A model generated the notes under the pieces. The model saw nothing but the letters and a program-made list of their open reading frames with translations. It had not been told where the DNA came from and ran no database searches. From Gammaproteobacteria bacterium (GTDB lineage: Bacteria > Pseudomonadota > Gammaproteobacteria > Ga0077536), in assembly GCA_024234975.1 (NCBI GenBank), contig JACKNH010000026.1:1-57968 (forward strand): a stretch of DNA of 57,968 bases, written 5' to 3'. Shown here one piece after another: positions 34,208-42,824 of this stretch. The position numbers and the translations under genes were made by a program. Positions within the stretch are counted from its first letter, which is position 1, and each line of letters begins with the position of its first letter.

Positions 34208-34537
34208 CCGGCCGCCAGCACGACAGCCGTGCCGATCGATGACGGAGGTATTCAGTGCGCCGGGCGGCAAGCCGCGCCGAATCGTGCCGCGCAGGGCCTG
34301 GTCGTTACAGCTTGGCACCGCGCCCCGGTACTTCGGACGACAGGCCCGACGCCAACCCACACATTTATCCTACTTCAATAAATTCATTTAACTGATTGAA
34401 TAAATTATAAATACAGTACTACTCCAGAAATCACATCAACAGCAGCCACGATTGCAAAAATTGCAAGTAACCGGTCAAGCAGGCGCGCTCCGGGGCCGAT
34501 AAATAGTTTCATCATCCCGTCCGGATCCGTCGTTCCT
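34208..34537. other. 330-base region before the GGDEF-EAL gene
   Basis: No gene supported. The stretch 34365-34430 is strikingly AT-rich for this genome and contains near-repeats TTCAATAAATT and TTGAATAAATT; TTCAAT/ATTGAA also form an inverted pair. The right end holds the FliA-like promoter at 34475-34502. Confidence 0.6.
34475..34502 (+). promoter_or_regulatory. FliA (sigma-28)-like promoter for the GGDEF-EAL gene
   Basis: TCAAG (34475-34479), 15-base spacer, GCCGATAA (34495-34502), a perfect FliA -10. The expected transcription start is near 34509-34510, leaving a leader of about 28 bases. It has the same -35 and spacing as the sites before the stator gene and the second pilin gene. Confidence 0.6.
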
Positions 34538-36160
34538 ATGCTTTTTCACTGGCTGTCCATCGCGATGATTAGCGCAGGCACTCTGCTGTTGATCTCCGCC
34601 TTGAAGCCAACCTGCACGCTGTGCCGCCAGTCACGCATCAACAAGCGCGGTTGGCGCATGCTGCTGGGTCTCATAATCTGCTTCATCATTGGCTACGGCG
34701 CACTGCTCCTGCAGTCGGTCGCACGGCCATTGCCGGTCATCCAGGCCATGATTGTCGCCTCCGTCCTGCTCTCCGGCGCGGTGTTTGTCGCATTGATCAT
34801 TCGCTTGAGTCATCGCAGCCTGACAGCGAGCCATGTCGCGGCGAACGAGGCGGAAATCGCCTCCATGCACGACCACCTGACGCAGTTGCCCAACCGGCGC
34901 TGTTTCATGCGCGATACCGAATATCTGATAGCCAACGTCGAGCCGTTTGCGCTACTGATGATCGACCTCAACAAGTTCAAACAGATCAACGACATCTTCG
35001 GCCACCTGCGTGGCGACGACCTGCTGAAGCAGATTTCCCTGCGGCTGGACGAATCACTGTTGCCGCAACAATCGCTCTACCGACTGGGTGGCGACGAGTT
35101 TGCGATGCTGGAGCGGGTACCGGACCGCGCCGCACAGACCGCGGAACAGATCCAGCGGACCATGAGCGGGCCGGTTGCGCTGGGCGAACTGCAAATAGAT
35201 ATCGGCGCCAGTATCGGAATCGCCCGATTTCCCGAGCATGGCACGGTGATGGTACAGCTGTTGAGCCGGGCGGATATGGCGATGTACGACGCCAAACGTC
35301 AGGGCCTGACCTGGGCCTGGTTCGAACCTCAGCTCGACGTCGCCCTGCAACGCAAACTGCAGATATCGACCAACCTGCGCCGGGCAGTCGCCACCGATGC
35401 GCTGGTCATGCACTACCAACCTATTTTCACCGCCGACGGCCAGAAGGTGCGGGCGCTCGAAGCCCTGGTCCGCTGGCCGATCCGCGATGGGGAATTCATC
35501 GCGCCATCCGAGTTCATTCCGATTGCCGAAGAAGAACGCATGGTGGATGCCATCACCCAGTGGGTGATCCGCGAAGCCATAGGCCAGTTACGCGTGTGGC
35601 TGGATAAAGGCTTCGACCTCCGCCTCAACATCAACCTGTCGGCGCTGGACCTGCAGAATCCTCACCTGTGGCCCCAGATAGATCGCGCACTGAAGCTGAA
35701 CCGCGTTCCGCCGGAACGTCTGGTATTTGAACTGACTGAAAGCGCAATGATGCACGATGCTGATCGGGCGACGGAAAGTCTGCGGACGATTGCCCACGGT
35801 GGCGCGGGCATCGCCATTGACGATTTCGGCACGGGATACTCTTCACTGGCGCGCTTGCGCCGGCTGCCGATCACGCAGATCAAGATTGACCGCAGTTTCG
35901 TGTTCGACGTGCTGGAAAATGAACAGGATGCCGCGGTGGTCACCGCCACCGTCTACCTCGCGCGCAAGCTCGGCTGCACCGTGACCGCGGAAGGCGTGGA
36001 GAGTGAGGCCATCGCCTGGCACCTGCATTCGCTGGGCTGCGACAATCTCCAAGGCTTCCATCTTGCGCGACCGGCACCCGCGGATGCGCTCGAGGATTTT
36101 CTGGATAACCACGCCTTGACGCGGGAAAGCCGGTCGGTCGACACTCTGGCGCCGGCCTGA
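34538..36160 (+). CDS. Membrane GGDEF-EAL c-di-GMP enzyme
   Basis: 540 residues. Three membrane helices (about 4-22, 42-62, 68-90) form the N-terminus with no known sensor domain. The GGDEF domain (about 105-265) has an intact RLGGDEFAM active site. The inhibitory I-site position reads LPQQ instead of RxxD, so product inhibition is probably lost. The EAL domain (about 280-525) keeps the catalytic set: EALVRW, NINLS, ELTES, IDDFGTGYSSLARL, KIDRSF, TAEGVESE. Both activities are therefore possible. With a FliA-like promoter, it probably adjusts c-di-GMP when flagella are made. The start has no strong ribosome site, but the first helix begins directly after it. Confidence 0.93.
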   Translation: MLFHWLSIAMISAGTLLLISALKPTCTLCRQSRINKRGWRMLLGLIICFIIGYGALLLQSVARPLPVIQAMIVASVLLSGAVFVALIIRLSHRSLTASHVAANEAEIASMHDHLTQLPNRRCFMRDTEYLIANVEPFALLMIDLNKFKQINDIFGHLRGDDLLKQISLRLDESLLPQQSLYRLGGDEFAMLERVPDRAAQTAEQIQRTMSGPVALGELQIDIGASIGIARFPEHGTVMVQLLSRADMAMYDAKRQGLTWAWFEPQLDVALQRKLQISTNLRRAVATDALVMHYQPIFTADGQKVRALEALVRWPIRDGEFIAPSEFIPIAEEERMVDAITQWVIREAIGQLRVWLDKGFDLRLNINLSALDLQNPHLWPQIDRALKLNRVPPERLVFELTESAMMHDADRATESLRTIAHGGAGIAIDDFGTGYSSLARLRRLPITQIKIDRSFVFDVLENEQDAAVVTATVYLARKLGCTVTAEGVESEAIAWHLHSLGCDNLQGFHLARPAPADALEDFLDNHALTRESRSVDTLAPA

Positions 36161-36233
36161 CCTGTCCACATCCGTATCGCCACCACTTAAGAAGACGTCG
36201 AGCCGAGGCGGCCCGAAGCCCTCAAGCAAACGC

Positions 36234-37151
36234 CTACCAGCCGCCCCGACCTGGCCCGTATTCGGGCGACCAACCGGTCGGTTCAGCGTCATCCATGTTG
36301 AACAAGACTGCGTGAATCTCCTGTAACCAGCCGTGTTTCACCGTGAAGAACTCGGCGACGAGGCGATCATTGGAGGTCGCCGAGCTCTGGCTCTGCATAC
36401 CCGTCTTCAAGCCGAACCTGACAATGGACATGACAATGCCGCGCTCCTCGTCGACCACCGGGTAACGTCTATCCCAGAGGTTGCGGCCGACGAAGTTTCC
36501 GTTATCGAAACCAGCCGCGGTGGAACGGTATTGACCATCGCGCACCAGCCCTGTCGTCTGCACCCCGTTCTCGAATCGCTGGGTATCGGGCAACAGGTTG
36601 GCCGGATGATATTCCGGGGTGCCGTTGGTCTGGAATGCGCGCCAGTAGCCCTCTGCCGCGGCAATCAGGCCGTAATAGCTGTCGCGCTCGGATTCACGGA
36701 TCGTCAGCTGTAATGCCGGTGATACGGCGGTCAGGTTATCCGGATTCCACAGCGCGCCGGCGTCACCTTTGTTCGCCTTGATGATCTCGGTTTCCGTCAC
36801 CCGGCCATCGGCGACCTTCAGGCGCAAGGCGATCATGGTCTTGCTGCCATCGGCATTCAGTACCACCGCTTCGGTACCGGTATCGCCCAGGCGCGTGTTG
36901 ACGATGTCCCAGCGGTAGATGACTTCGCTGGCGCCATCCCAGAACGTCTTGCCCATCGCCATTGGCTTGCCGTTCATGGTGATTCTGGCATCGGCCGCCG
37001 TCGCAACCTTGCGCGCGTCGTTGGCGATCAGCGCGTTGAACCAGTTATCAACAATGCCAGTCAGACAGGCCCGGTCACACGCCGGCGCAGCGGCAAAAGA
37101 ATTGGTAGCTGCCGCCAGTACTGATGCGGCCAGCCAGTATTTCAGCTTCAT
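36234..37151 (-). CDS. Periplasmic NTF2/SnoaL-like protein of unknown function
   Basis: 305 residues with a Sec signal peptide (about 1-20, WLAASVLAAATNSFAAA). Residues 25-125 look like an NTF2-like fold (CLTGIVDNWFNALIANDARK); residues 155-290 may form a second similar unit (YYGLIAAAEGYWRAFQTNG). Two Cys near the mature N-terminus (PACDRACLTG) are spaced for a disulfide. Similar proteins are annotated as hypothetical in gammaproteobacteria. ATG 37151 has a GGGAGG-type ribosome site. It faces the GGDEF-EAL gene convergently. No function can be assigned. Confidence 0.75.
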   Translation of the reverse strand: MKLKYWLAASVLAAATNSFAAAPACDRACLTGIVDNWFNALIANDARKVATAADARITMNGKPMAMGKTFWDGASEVIYRWDIVNTRLGDTGTEAVVLNADGSKTMIALRLKVADGRVTETEIIKANKGDAGALWNPDNLTAVSPALQLTIRESERDSYYGLIAAAEGYWRAFQTNGTPEYHPANLLPDTQRFENGVQTTGLVRDGQYRSTAAGFDNGNFVGRNLWDRRYPVVDEERGIVMSIVRFGLKTGMQSQSSATSNDRLVAEFFTVKHGWLQEIHAVLFNMDDAEPTGWSPEYGPGRGGW

Positions 37152-37490
37152 GGTTGTTTCCCTCCCCTTCGGTCGACGGAGTATATGCTGGTGCTGTGGT
37201 TACTGCCCAGCGTTGCCTGCCAGCCTGGTTCGGCGGACAGCCACCGCCGCAATGGAGCTGACGGACCCGCGCAAGGCGTTCTCAACGCCATCGGGCCTGT
37301 CCGAAATACGGCCAAACGAATACCTTTTTAAAATGATTTTTTGTTTTCTTTTTTGCTTCGAATGATCTCTAATGTATTTCGATTACCCAGGCTTCGTTTC
37401 GAGTATGTCATTGGTCGGCGCAGCCCTGACCGCCGACCCAACCGACCCACGCATACGTTAAGCTGACGCCCCCGTTTCCATGACCTGGCG
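37152..37490. other. 339-base divergent region before azlC
   Basis: No gene supported. The section 37320-37382 is rich in T runs (plus strand) and AT-rich, a likely promoter or upstream element for the leftward periplasmic gene. I see no riboswitch or clear operator. Confidence 0.55.
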
Positions 37491-38198
37491 ATGATGCTGT
37501 TGTCCATTCACCCCGAGCTACTGCGCGGCATGCGCGCAAGCACGCCACTGCTCCTGGTCATCGGACCGTTCGGCCTGTTGTTTGGTGTGGCCGGTACCCA
37601 GGCGGGATTGAATATCGCCGAAGTGCTGGGGTTCACCGTTCTGGTCATCGCGGGCGCCTCGCAATTCACCGCCGTGCAATTGCTGGCCGACCAGGCCCCT
37701 ACGATCATTGCGCTGGTCACCGCGCTGGCAGTCAATCTGCGCATGGCAATGTATTCCGCCGCGTTGACTGCACACTTCGGCAGCGTGCCTTTATGGATTC
37801 GCCTGATCGCGGCCTACGGCATGGTCGACCAGGCTTACGCGCTCAGCGTGGTTGAGTTCGAGCGACGACCTGCCCTGACGCCAATGGACAAGGCGGCGTT
37901 CTACATCGGTTCGTTCCTGACGCTTGCACCCTGCTGGTACCTGAGCGCGCTGGCCGGCGTGCTGTTTGGCAACACCATCCCCGCATCACTGTCGCTGGAC
38001 TTCGCGATGCCGGTGACATTCATCGCGTTGGTGGCGCCAGCCTTGCGTTCACTGCCACACACGGTCGCGGCTTTGGTGTCAGTGACCCTTGCGTTGTTGT
38101 TGGTGGACATCCCTTACAGTCTCGGCTTGCTGGTTGCCGCTATCGCCGCCATGTGCGCCGGCGCCGGCTGTGAATTACTGCTGGCGAAACGACGATGA
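37491..38198 (+). CDS. azlC: AzlC-family amino acid exporter subunit
   Basis: 235 residues with five or six membrane segments. The family core is GPFGLLFGVAGTQAGLNIAE followed by AGASQFTAVQLL and NLRMAMYSAAL. With AzlD it forms a branched-chain amino acid exporter (YgaZH type). ATG 37491 or 37494. The stop overlaps the azlD start as ATGA. No regulator gene is adjacent. Confidence 0.9.
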   Translation: MMLLSIHPELLRGMRASTPLLLVIGPFGLLFGVAGTQAGLNIAEVLGFTVLVIAGASQFTAVQLLADQAPTIIALVTALAVNLRMAMYSAALTAHFGSVPLWIRLIAAYGMVDQAYALSVVEFERRPALTPMDKAAFYIGSFLTLAPCWYLSALAGVLFGNTIPASLSLDFAMPVTFIALVAPALRSLPHTVAALVSVTLALLLVDIPYSLGLLVAAIAAMCAGAGCELLLAKRR

Positions 38199-38524
38199 CG
38201 CAACCGGCCTGGGAGATCTGGTCCGTCATCGTGGGGCTGGGCGTTGGCACCTACCTGCTGCGCCTGTCGTTTCTGGGGCTGCTGGGAGGCCGGCAGTTGC
38301 CATCATGGATGCTGCGACTGTTGCGATATACCAGCGTGGCAGTCCTGCCAGGACTCGTGGCCCCGCTGGTGTTATGGCCGCAGGCAACTGGCGGCGAGAT
38401 AGACCCTGCCCGCCTGATTGCCGCAGGCGCTGCACTTGCCGTGGGCTACTTCACCCGCCATGTGGTGTACGCGATGCTCGGGGGCATGGTGACGCTGTAC
38501 CTGATGACATTCCTGCTGCACTGA
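38195..38524 (+). CDS. azlD: AzlD-family amino acid exporter subunit
   Basis: 109-residue membrane protein with three or four hydrophobic segments (VGLGVGTYLLRLSFLGLLGG; TSVAVLPGLVAPLVL; GAALAVGYFTRHVVYAMLGG). Size, fold and four-base overlap with azlC identify it as the small partner of the exporter. Confidence 0.88.
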   Translation: MTQPAWEIWSVIVGLGVGTYLLRLSFLGLLGGRQLPSWMLRLLRYTSVAVLPGLVAPLVLWPQATGGEIDPARLIAAGAALAVGYFTRHVVYAMLGGMVTLYLMTFLLH

Positions 38525-38563
38525 TCGGCTGGCAGCCGCGTCACACGACTGGGCTCTGAACAA

Positions 38564-39646
38564 CTACTGCGCCCCACCCAGGCGGACCGGAATCCGTCGC
38601 GCGCCGAAGCTGCCGCACGTTTCGGCGAACCTGCCGGGTATCGCCGTGTCGCAATGTCCGCAGCGACCCTCGTTGGAAAGCTTCCACTGTCCAAGCCGAT
38701 ACCAGTCGCGTTCGATCAACAAGCCCTTGCACTGGTGGCAGAAGCTGCTGCCGCCCTGCCTGTCGTGCACATTGCCGGTGAAGGCATAACGCACGCCATT
38801 GGCCATGGCGATGCGCCGTGCCCGCGACAGTATTTCGGCGCTGGTCGCTTCGACATCACGCATCTTCCAATCCGGATGGAACGCCGTGAAGTGCATGGGC
38901 ACATCCGGCCCCAGGTTTTCCATCACCCAGGCGCACATCTCATTCAATTCGCGCTCGGAATCATTTTCGCCCGGGATCAGCAGCGTGGTGGTCTCCAGCC
39001 AGCAATCGGTTTCGTGGCGGATGTATTTCAACGTATCCAGGACCGGCGCCAGTTGGCCACCGCAGACCTTGTGATAAAAGCGCTCGGTGAATGCTTTCAA
39101 GTCGACGTTTGCAGCATCCATCGCCTGGAAGAAGTCCGCCCGCGGCGCCGGATCGACATAGCCCGCTGTCACCGCGACCGAAGCCACACCAGCCTCCTTG
39201 CAGGCGGCCGCGACATCCAGCGCGTATTCGAGAAAGATAATCGGATCGTTATAGGTGAACGCGATACTGCGGCAACCCAGGCGTGTTGCCGCCTCGGCCA
39301 GTTGGCGCGGACTGGCCTGGTCAGCCAGCGTGTCCATTTCGCGCGATTTGCTCATGTCCCAGTTCTGGCAGAACTTGCAGGCAAGGTTGCAACCGGCGGT
39401 ACCGAATGACAGTACGCTGCTGCCCGGATAGAAGTGATTCAGTGGCTTCTTTTCAATCGGATCGACGCAAAACCCGGACGAACGCCCGTAACTGACCAGC
39501 TTGATTTCATCATCCAGCCGCTGACGGATATAACATAACCCACGCTGGCCTTCGCGCAGCTTGCAGTGCCGCGGGCAAAGGTCGCATTGGATCTGCCCGT
39601 TTTCGAGTTTGTGCCAGTATCGGGTCGGAACAATGGTGTTCTGCAT
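38564..39646 (-). CDS. amrS: AmmeMemoRadiSam system radical SAM enzyme
   Basis: 360 residues. The radical SAM cluster motif CNLACKFCQNWD lies near 85-95, preceded by a Cys-rich N-terminal segment (CDLCPRHCKLREGQRGLC) that resembles pyruvate-formate-lyase-activase relatives. The C-terminal segment has a further Cys pair region (CHQCKG, CGHCD). It belongs to the widespread family found with AMMECR1 and Memo proteins, both of which lie just across the divergent gap. The reaction of this system was not established to my knowledge. Confidence 0.92.
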   Translation of the reverse strand: MQNTIVPTRYWHKLENGQIQCDLCPRHCKLREGQRGLCYIRQRLDDEIKLVSYGRSSGFCVDPIEKKPLNHFYPGSSVLSFGTAGCNLACKFCQNWDMSKSREMDTLADQASPRQLAEAATRLGCRSIAFTYNDPIIFLEYALDVAAACKEAGVASVAVTAGYVDPAPRADFFQAMDAANVDLKAFTERFYHKVCGGQLAPVLDTLKYIRHETDCWLETTTLLIPGENDSERELNEMCAWVMENLGPDVPMHFTAFHPDWKMRDVEATSAEILSRARRIAMANGVRYAFTGNVHDRQGGSSFCHQCKGLLIERDWYRLGQWKLSNEGRCGHCDTAIPGRFAETCGSFGARRIPVRLGGAQ

Positions 39647-39740
39647 CGTTGAAGCGTATCAGGGCGAACGCGCCCAGGGGGTTGGTTGAAATATGGTGAT
39701 CCGACTCCATTTATCAAGTCAGTTCTTTCGAGGTTGAAAT

Positions 39741-40544
39741 ATGAGCACCAGGGCAGCTGCCGTCGCCGGTATGTTCTATCCGCGGGACCCGCAAGTCCTG
39801 GATGCCGCGATTTCGCGCTACCTGACCGACGCAACGATGGCCTTGCACGGGTCATCCGTTGCACGTGATGCACAGATCAAGGCCTTGATTGTTCCCCACG
39901 CCGGCTACCAGTACTCGGCGCCGATTGCCGCCACTGCATACTCACGGGTTGCTGCGTTTGCGTCCCGCATCACCCGCGTCGTCCTGCTCGGGCCGGCGCA
40001 TCGCGTGCATTTGCGGGGCATGGCAATTCCCACTGTCGATCGTTTCGAAGTACCGGGCGGCGCGATTGATTTGGATCAGAATGCAATCGCCCTGCTGAAA
40101 TCGCTACCCGGTGTTGTCGAGTCCGATCTCGCTCACCGCGATGAACACTGCCTCGAGGTTCAGTTACCGTTCCTGCGTGCTGTTTTGCACGACTTCAAAC
40201 TGGTGCCTGTCGTCGTCGGCGCCTGTCCGCGTGAGCGGGTCGCCGCGGTACTGGAAGCGCTGTGGGGTGGCGATGAAACGCTGATCGTCATCAGCTCTGA
40301 CCTGTCGCACTACCTGCCCTACTCGCAGGCTCAGGCGCATGACGCCCGAACCTCCCATGCCATCGTCAATCGCTCGCAAGTATTGACGGGCGAGGATGCC
40401 TGTGGCGCCTATGCATTGAATGGGCTGATGGAAGTCGCCCGCAGGCACGATCTGCACGTCACTGCACTGGATGTTCGAAATTCCGGGGATACCGCGGGTG
40501 ACAAATCCAGGGTAGTGGGTTATGGCGCCTACATCGTCAGCTGA
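39741..40544 (+). CDS. amrB: AmmeMemoRadiSam system protein B (Memo family)
   Basis: 267 residues, homologous to human MEMO1 and to LigB-type extradiol dioxygenase folds. Markers: VPHAGYQYSAPIA, LLGPAHRVHLRG, HRDEHCLEVQLPFL and ISSDLSHYLPY, which carry the His and Cys residues of the presumed metal site. The last 23 bases overlap the AMMECR1 gene, so they are translated together. Divergent from the radical SAM gene by 94 bases. Confidence 0.93.
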   Translation: MSTRAAAVAGMFYPRDPQVLDAAISRYLTDATMALHGSSVARDAQIKALIVPHAGYQYSAPIAATAYSRVAAFASRITRVVLLGPAHRVHLRGMAIPTVDRFEVPGGAIDLDQNAIALLKSLPGVVESDLAHRDEHCLEVQLPFLRAVLHDFKLVPVVVGACPRERVAAVLEALWGGDETLIVISSDLSHYLPYSQAQAHDARTSHAIVNRSQVLTGEDACGAYALNGLMEVARRHDLHVTALDVRNSGDTAGDKSRVVGYGAYIVS

Positions 40545-41142
40545 ATTCGACACGCAGAGCCGCAGCATCCTGTTGGACATCGCGGCGGCTTCCATCAGCC
40601 ATGGTTTCACCCATGGCTCGGCATTGACGCCGTCCGCGGACCCTGCTGTAGCGCGAGACTCCGAATCATTACTGGAACAGCGTGCAACGTTCGTCACCTT
40701 GACCAACACCGGAGGTCTTCGTGGCTGCATCGGATCGTTAGCGCCTCACCTGCCGTTGCTGGTGGATGTCGCCCGGAACGCGTTCAGCAGCGCTTTTAGT
40801 GATCCCCGCTTCCCGCCACTGCAGCCGCAGGAGACGACGGACCTGGTGATTGAGATTTCGGTGTTGTCGCCCGTCCGTGAAATAGAAGTCGCTGATGAAA
40901 GCGACCTGCTCGCCCGCCTGCGCCCTGGCATCGATGGACTTGTCATCGACGATGGCCGGCACCGGGCGACGTTTCTGCCCAAGGTCTGGGACAGCCTGCC
41001 GGCACCTGACCAGTTTCTCGCAGCCCTGAAGCACAAGGCCGGTATGGCGCGCGGACAGTGGTCACGGGACATGCGGGTCTTCGTCTATCACACCGAAACG
41101 TTCGCTGGCGACGGCCACAAAATCCGCTCGCGGCCATACTGA
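40522..41142 (+). CDS. amrA: AmmeMemoRadiSam system protein A (AMMECR1 family)
   Basis: 206 residues of the AMMECR1 fold with the signature GGLRGCIGSLAP near 69-78 and FSDPRFPPLQPQE. It overlaps the Memo gene by 23 bases at the start and the opposite-strand PhyH-like gene by 55 bases at the end. Function unknown; consistent association with the Memo and radical SAM partners implies a joint pathway. Confidence 0.93.
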   Translation: MAPTSSAEFDTQSRSILLDIAAASISHGFTHGSALTPSADPAVARDSESLLEQRATFVTLTNTGGLRGCIGSLAPHLPLLVDVARNAFSSAFSDPRFPPLQPQETTDLVIEISVLSPVREIEVADESDLLARLRPGIDGLVIDDGRHRATFLPKVWDSLPAPDQFLAALKHKAGMARGQWSRDMRVFVYHTETFAGDGHKIRSRPY

Positions 41143-41753
41143 ACGATCAGCACTCTGCGCTGACGGCCACTCTCATTTCGACTGCCGCTGTGCCAGAGGT
41201 GCGAGGTAAACAGCAAAACGTCGCCAGCCGCCGCGCTGACGAAGATTTCCGCCGGATGATGCCCGTGCGGTTGGCCATAGGTTCCGGTGGGTAACTCGTA
41301 GGTTCGGTGGGTGCCGGGGACGAGGCGGGTTGCCCCGTTGGCAGCATCCATATCATTCAGCGCGAAGAAGACATTGACCAGTTTCTGCTCGTCGGGCTTC
41401 ACCTTGCCGGCGGCATCCACATGCAGACCTTGCTGTCCGCGGCCGTGCGCCGGCGAACGACCACGGATCCCGAGCAGTACGAAATCGTCGCCCAGCAACG
41501 CGCGGACGTGGTCTGTGACCTGCACGCTACTCAGACAAGGCGCGACCGCTGGATGTGAGCGCAAGGTCTGATCGTCGGGCGGCTCTGCCAGCTCATCGTC
41601 AGCGTCAGCAAACGCATCCCACATGTCATGCAGCGCCGCGACCTGTGTCGGTGACAGGATACGCGGCAGCAGCACCCAGCCTTCAGCCCGCAGTGTCGCT
41701 TCCGGGGTTGTTCGGGTTGCGACCCTTGCCTTGGGCAACTGCTTGTTGGACAT
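41088..41753 (-). CDS. Phytanoyl-CoA dioxygenase (PhyH)-like Fe(II)/2-oxoglutarate oxygenase
   Basis: 221 residues with the double-stranded beta-helix markers of the PhyH family: the metal motif H-x-D in GLHVDAAG, the distal His in SHLWHSGSRNESG, and the oxoglutarate-binding Arg a little further (GRQRRVL). Substrate unknown. Its 3' end overlaps the AMMECR1 gene by 55 bases, tail to tail, so the final 17 codons and stop are complementary to coding sequence. No linked gene suggests a pathway. Confidence 0.85.
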   Translation of the reverse strand: MSNKQLPKARVATRTTPEATLRAEGWVLLPRILSPTQVAALHDMWDAFADADDELAEPPDDQTLRSHPAVAPCLSSVQVTDHVRALLGDDFVLLGIRGRSPAHGRGQQGLHVDAAGKVKPDEQKLVNVFFALNDMDAANGATRLVPGTHRTYELPTGTYGQPHGHHPAEIFVSAAAGDVLLFTSHLWHSGSRNESGRQRRVLIVQYGRERILWPSPANVSV

Positions 41754-42075
41754 TGCGTCGCTACTCCGGATGTTGGTCGATCAACGACCTTTTCGATAAC
41801 GGCGAGTGAACTCAACTCTGGCTTATGCCACGGGCGCATTTCTTCAATGATTGGCACTGCGGCAGCCGTCGCGCGCAGCATACACGATGGCGAATTCCGC
41901 AGCCCTATGCGGTTTCGGCGTGGGCCAGGCTAGGTCATTGGACGGCACCGAAGCCTGACCGGCACGGGCCGATTTTCCACGCTTGAACCTGTATCACTAT
42001 TCAGTCACATTAGCGGCCCTGTCGGCGTCGCCTGCGCCGGATTTCATTCAAGCAAGCCAGAGGGACGGAAATACA
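41754..42075. other. 322-base divergent region
   Basis: Separates the PhyH-like gene from the NAD(P)-binding protein gene. The open frame of the latter extends upstream to 41983, but that part lacks family similarity. I see no repeat or clear promoter beyond an AGGGACGG ribosome site at its right end. Confidence 0.55.
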
Positions 42076-42690
42076 ATGAAAATCGCACTGATCGGCGCGA
42101 GTGGAAAAATCGGCAGCAAAATTGCCGCGGAACTGTTGAGCCGTGGTCACACGGTCACCGGGCTCGCCCGCAATCCGGAAAAGATATCACCTGCCAGCGG
42201 TCTGACCACCGTCCAGGCGGATTTCACCGATCCGCAGCAGATGGGTGCCGCGTTACGCGGCCACGACGCCGTGATCACTGCTGCCAGCTTCATACCCGGC
42301 CAGGCGGAAAAACTGATCGAATCGGCGCGCGCCAGCGGCGTCAAGCGACTGCTGGTGGTGGGCGGTGCCGCATCGCTGCAGGTTGAACCCGGTGGCCCGA
42401 AGGTCATCGACTCGCTGGAACTGCCGGACGAATGGAAGGTGCCGATCATGGAAGGCATCCGCACGCTCGGCCTGCTGCGCGAAGTCGACGATATTGATTG
42501 GACGTTCTTCTCGCCGGCGGTGATGATCGGGCCGGGTGAACGCACCGGTACATTCCGCCTGGGCAAAGATGTTGTCGTCAAAGACGCCGAAGGCAAGAGC
42601 ACGATTTCGTACGATGACTATGCCATCGCCATGGTCGACGAACTCGAACAAGGTAATAACATCAAGGGCCGCTTCACCATCGGCTACTGA
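42076..42690 (+). CDS. NAD(P)H-binding (atypical SDR / NmrA-like) reductase
   Basis: 204 residues of a Rossmann fold with the glycine motif GASGKIGSKIAAELLSRGH at the N-terminus and DFTDPQQMGAAL. The catalytic Tyr-x3-Lys of classical SDRs is absent, as in YwnB/BlvRB-like NAD(P)H-binding proteins; WTFFSPAVMIGPGERTG is family-typical. Start ATG 42076 has an AGGGACGG site; the longer frame from 41983 is rejected because the Rossmann motif must be near the start. Probably a cytosolic reductase or isomerase of unknown substrate. Confidence 0.85.
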   Translation: MKIALIGASGKIGSKIAAELLSRGHTVTGLARNPEKISPASGLTTVQADFTDPQQMGAALRGHDAVITAASFIPGQAEKLIESARASGVKRLLVVGGAASLQVEPGGPKVIDSLELPDEWKVPIMEGIRTLGLLREVDDIDWTFFSPAVMIGPGERTGTFRLGKDVVVKDAEGKSTISYDDYAIAMVDELEQGNNIKGRFTIGY

Positions 42691-42704
42691 GTTCTGATCG
42701 GACC

Positions 42705-42743
42705 GGGTGTGTTGTGCGGGGGTCGCCCTCCCGCAGCACACCC
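42705..42743 (+). terminator. Strong hairpin after the NAD(P)-binding gene
   Basis: GGGTGTG (42705-42711) pairs with CACACCC (42737-42743), and inside it TGCGGG (42715-42720) with CCCGCA (42730-42735). It lies 15 bases past the stop, but no T tract follows, so termination is plausible but unproven. Confidence 0.4.
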
Positions 42744-42824
42744 CTGCCGGGCCAGCCCGGTTCCAACATCCGGCGCACGTTGTATCGCGCTTAAACGTTG
42801 CATCCATTCCGGAGACTTAGCGTC

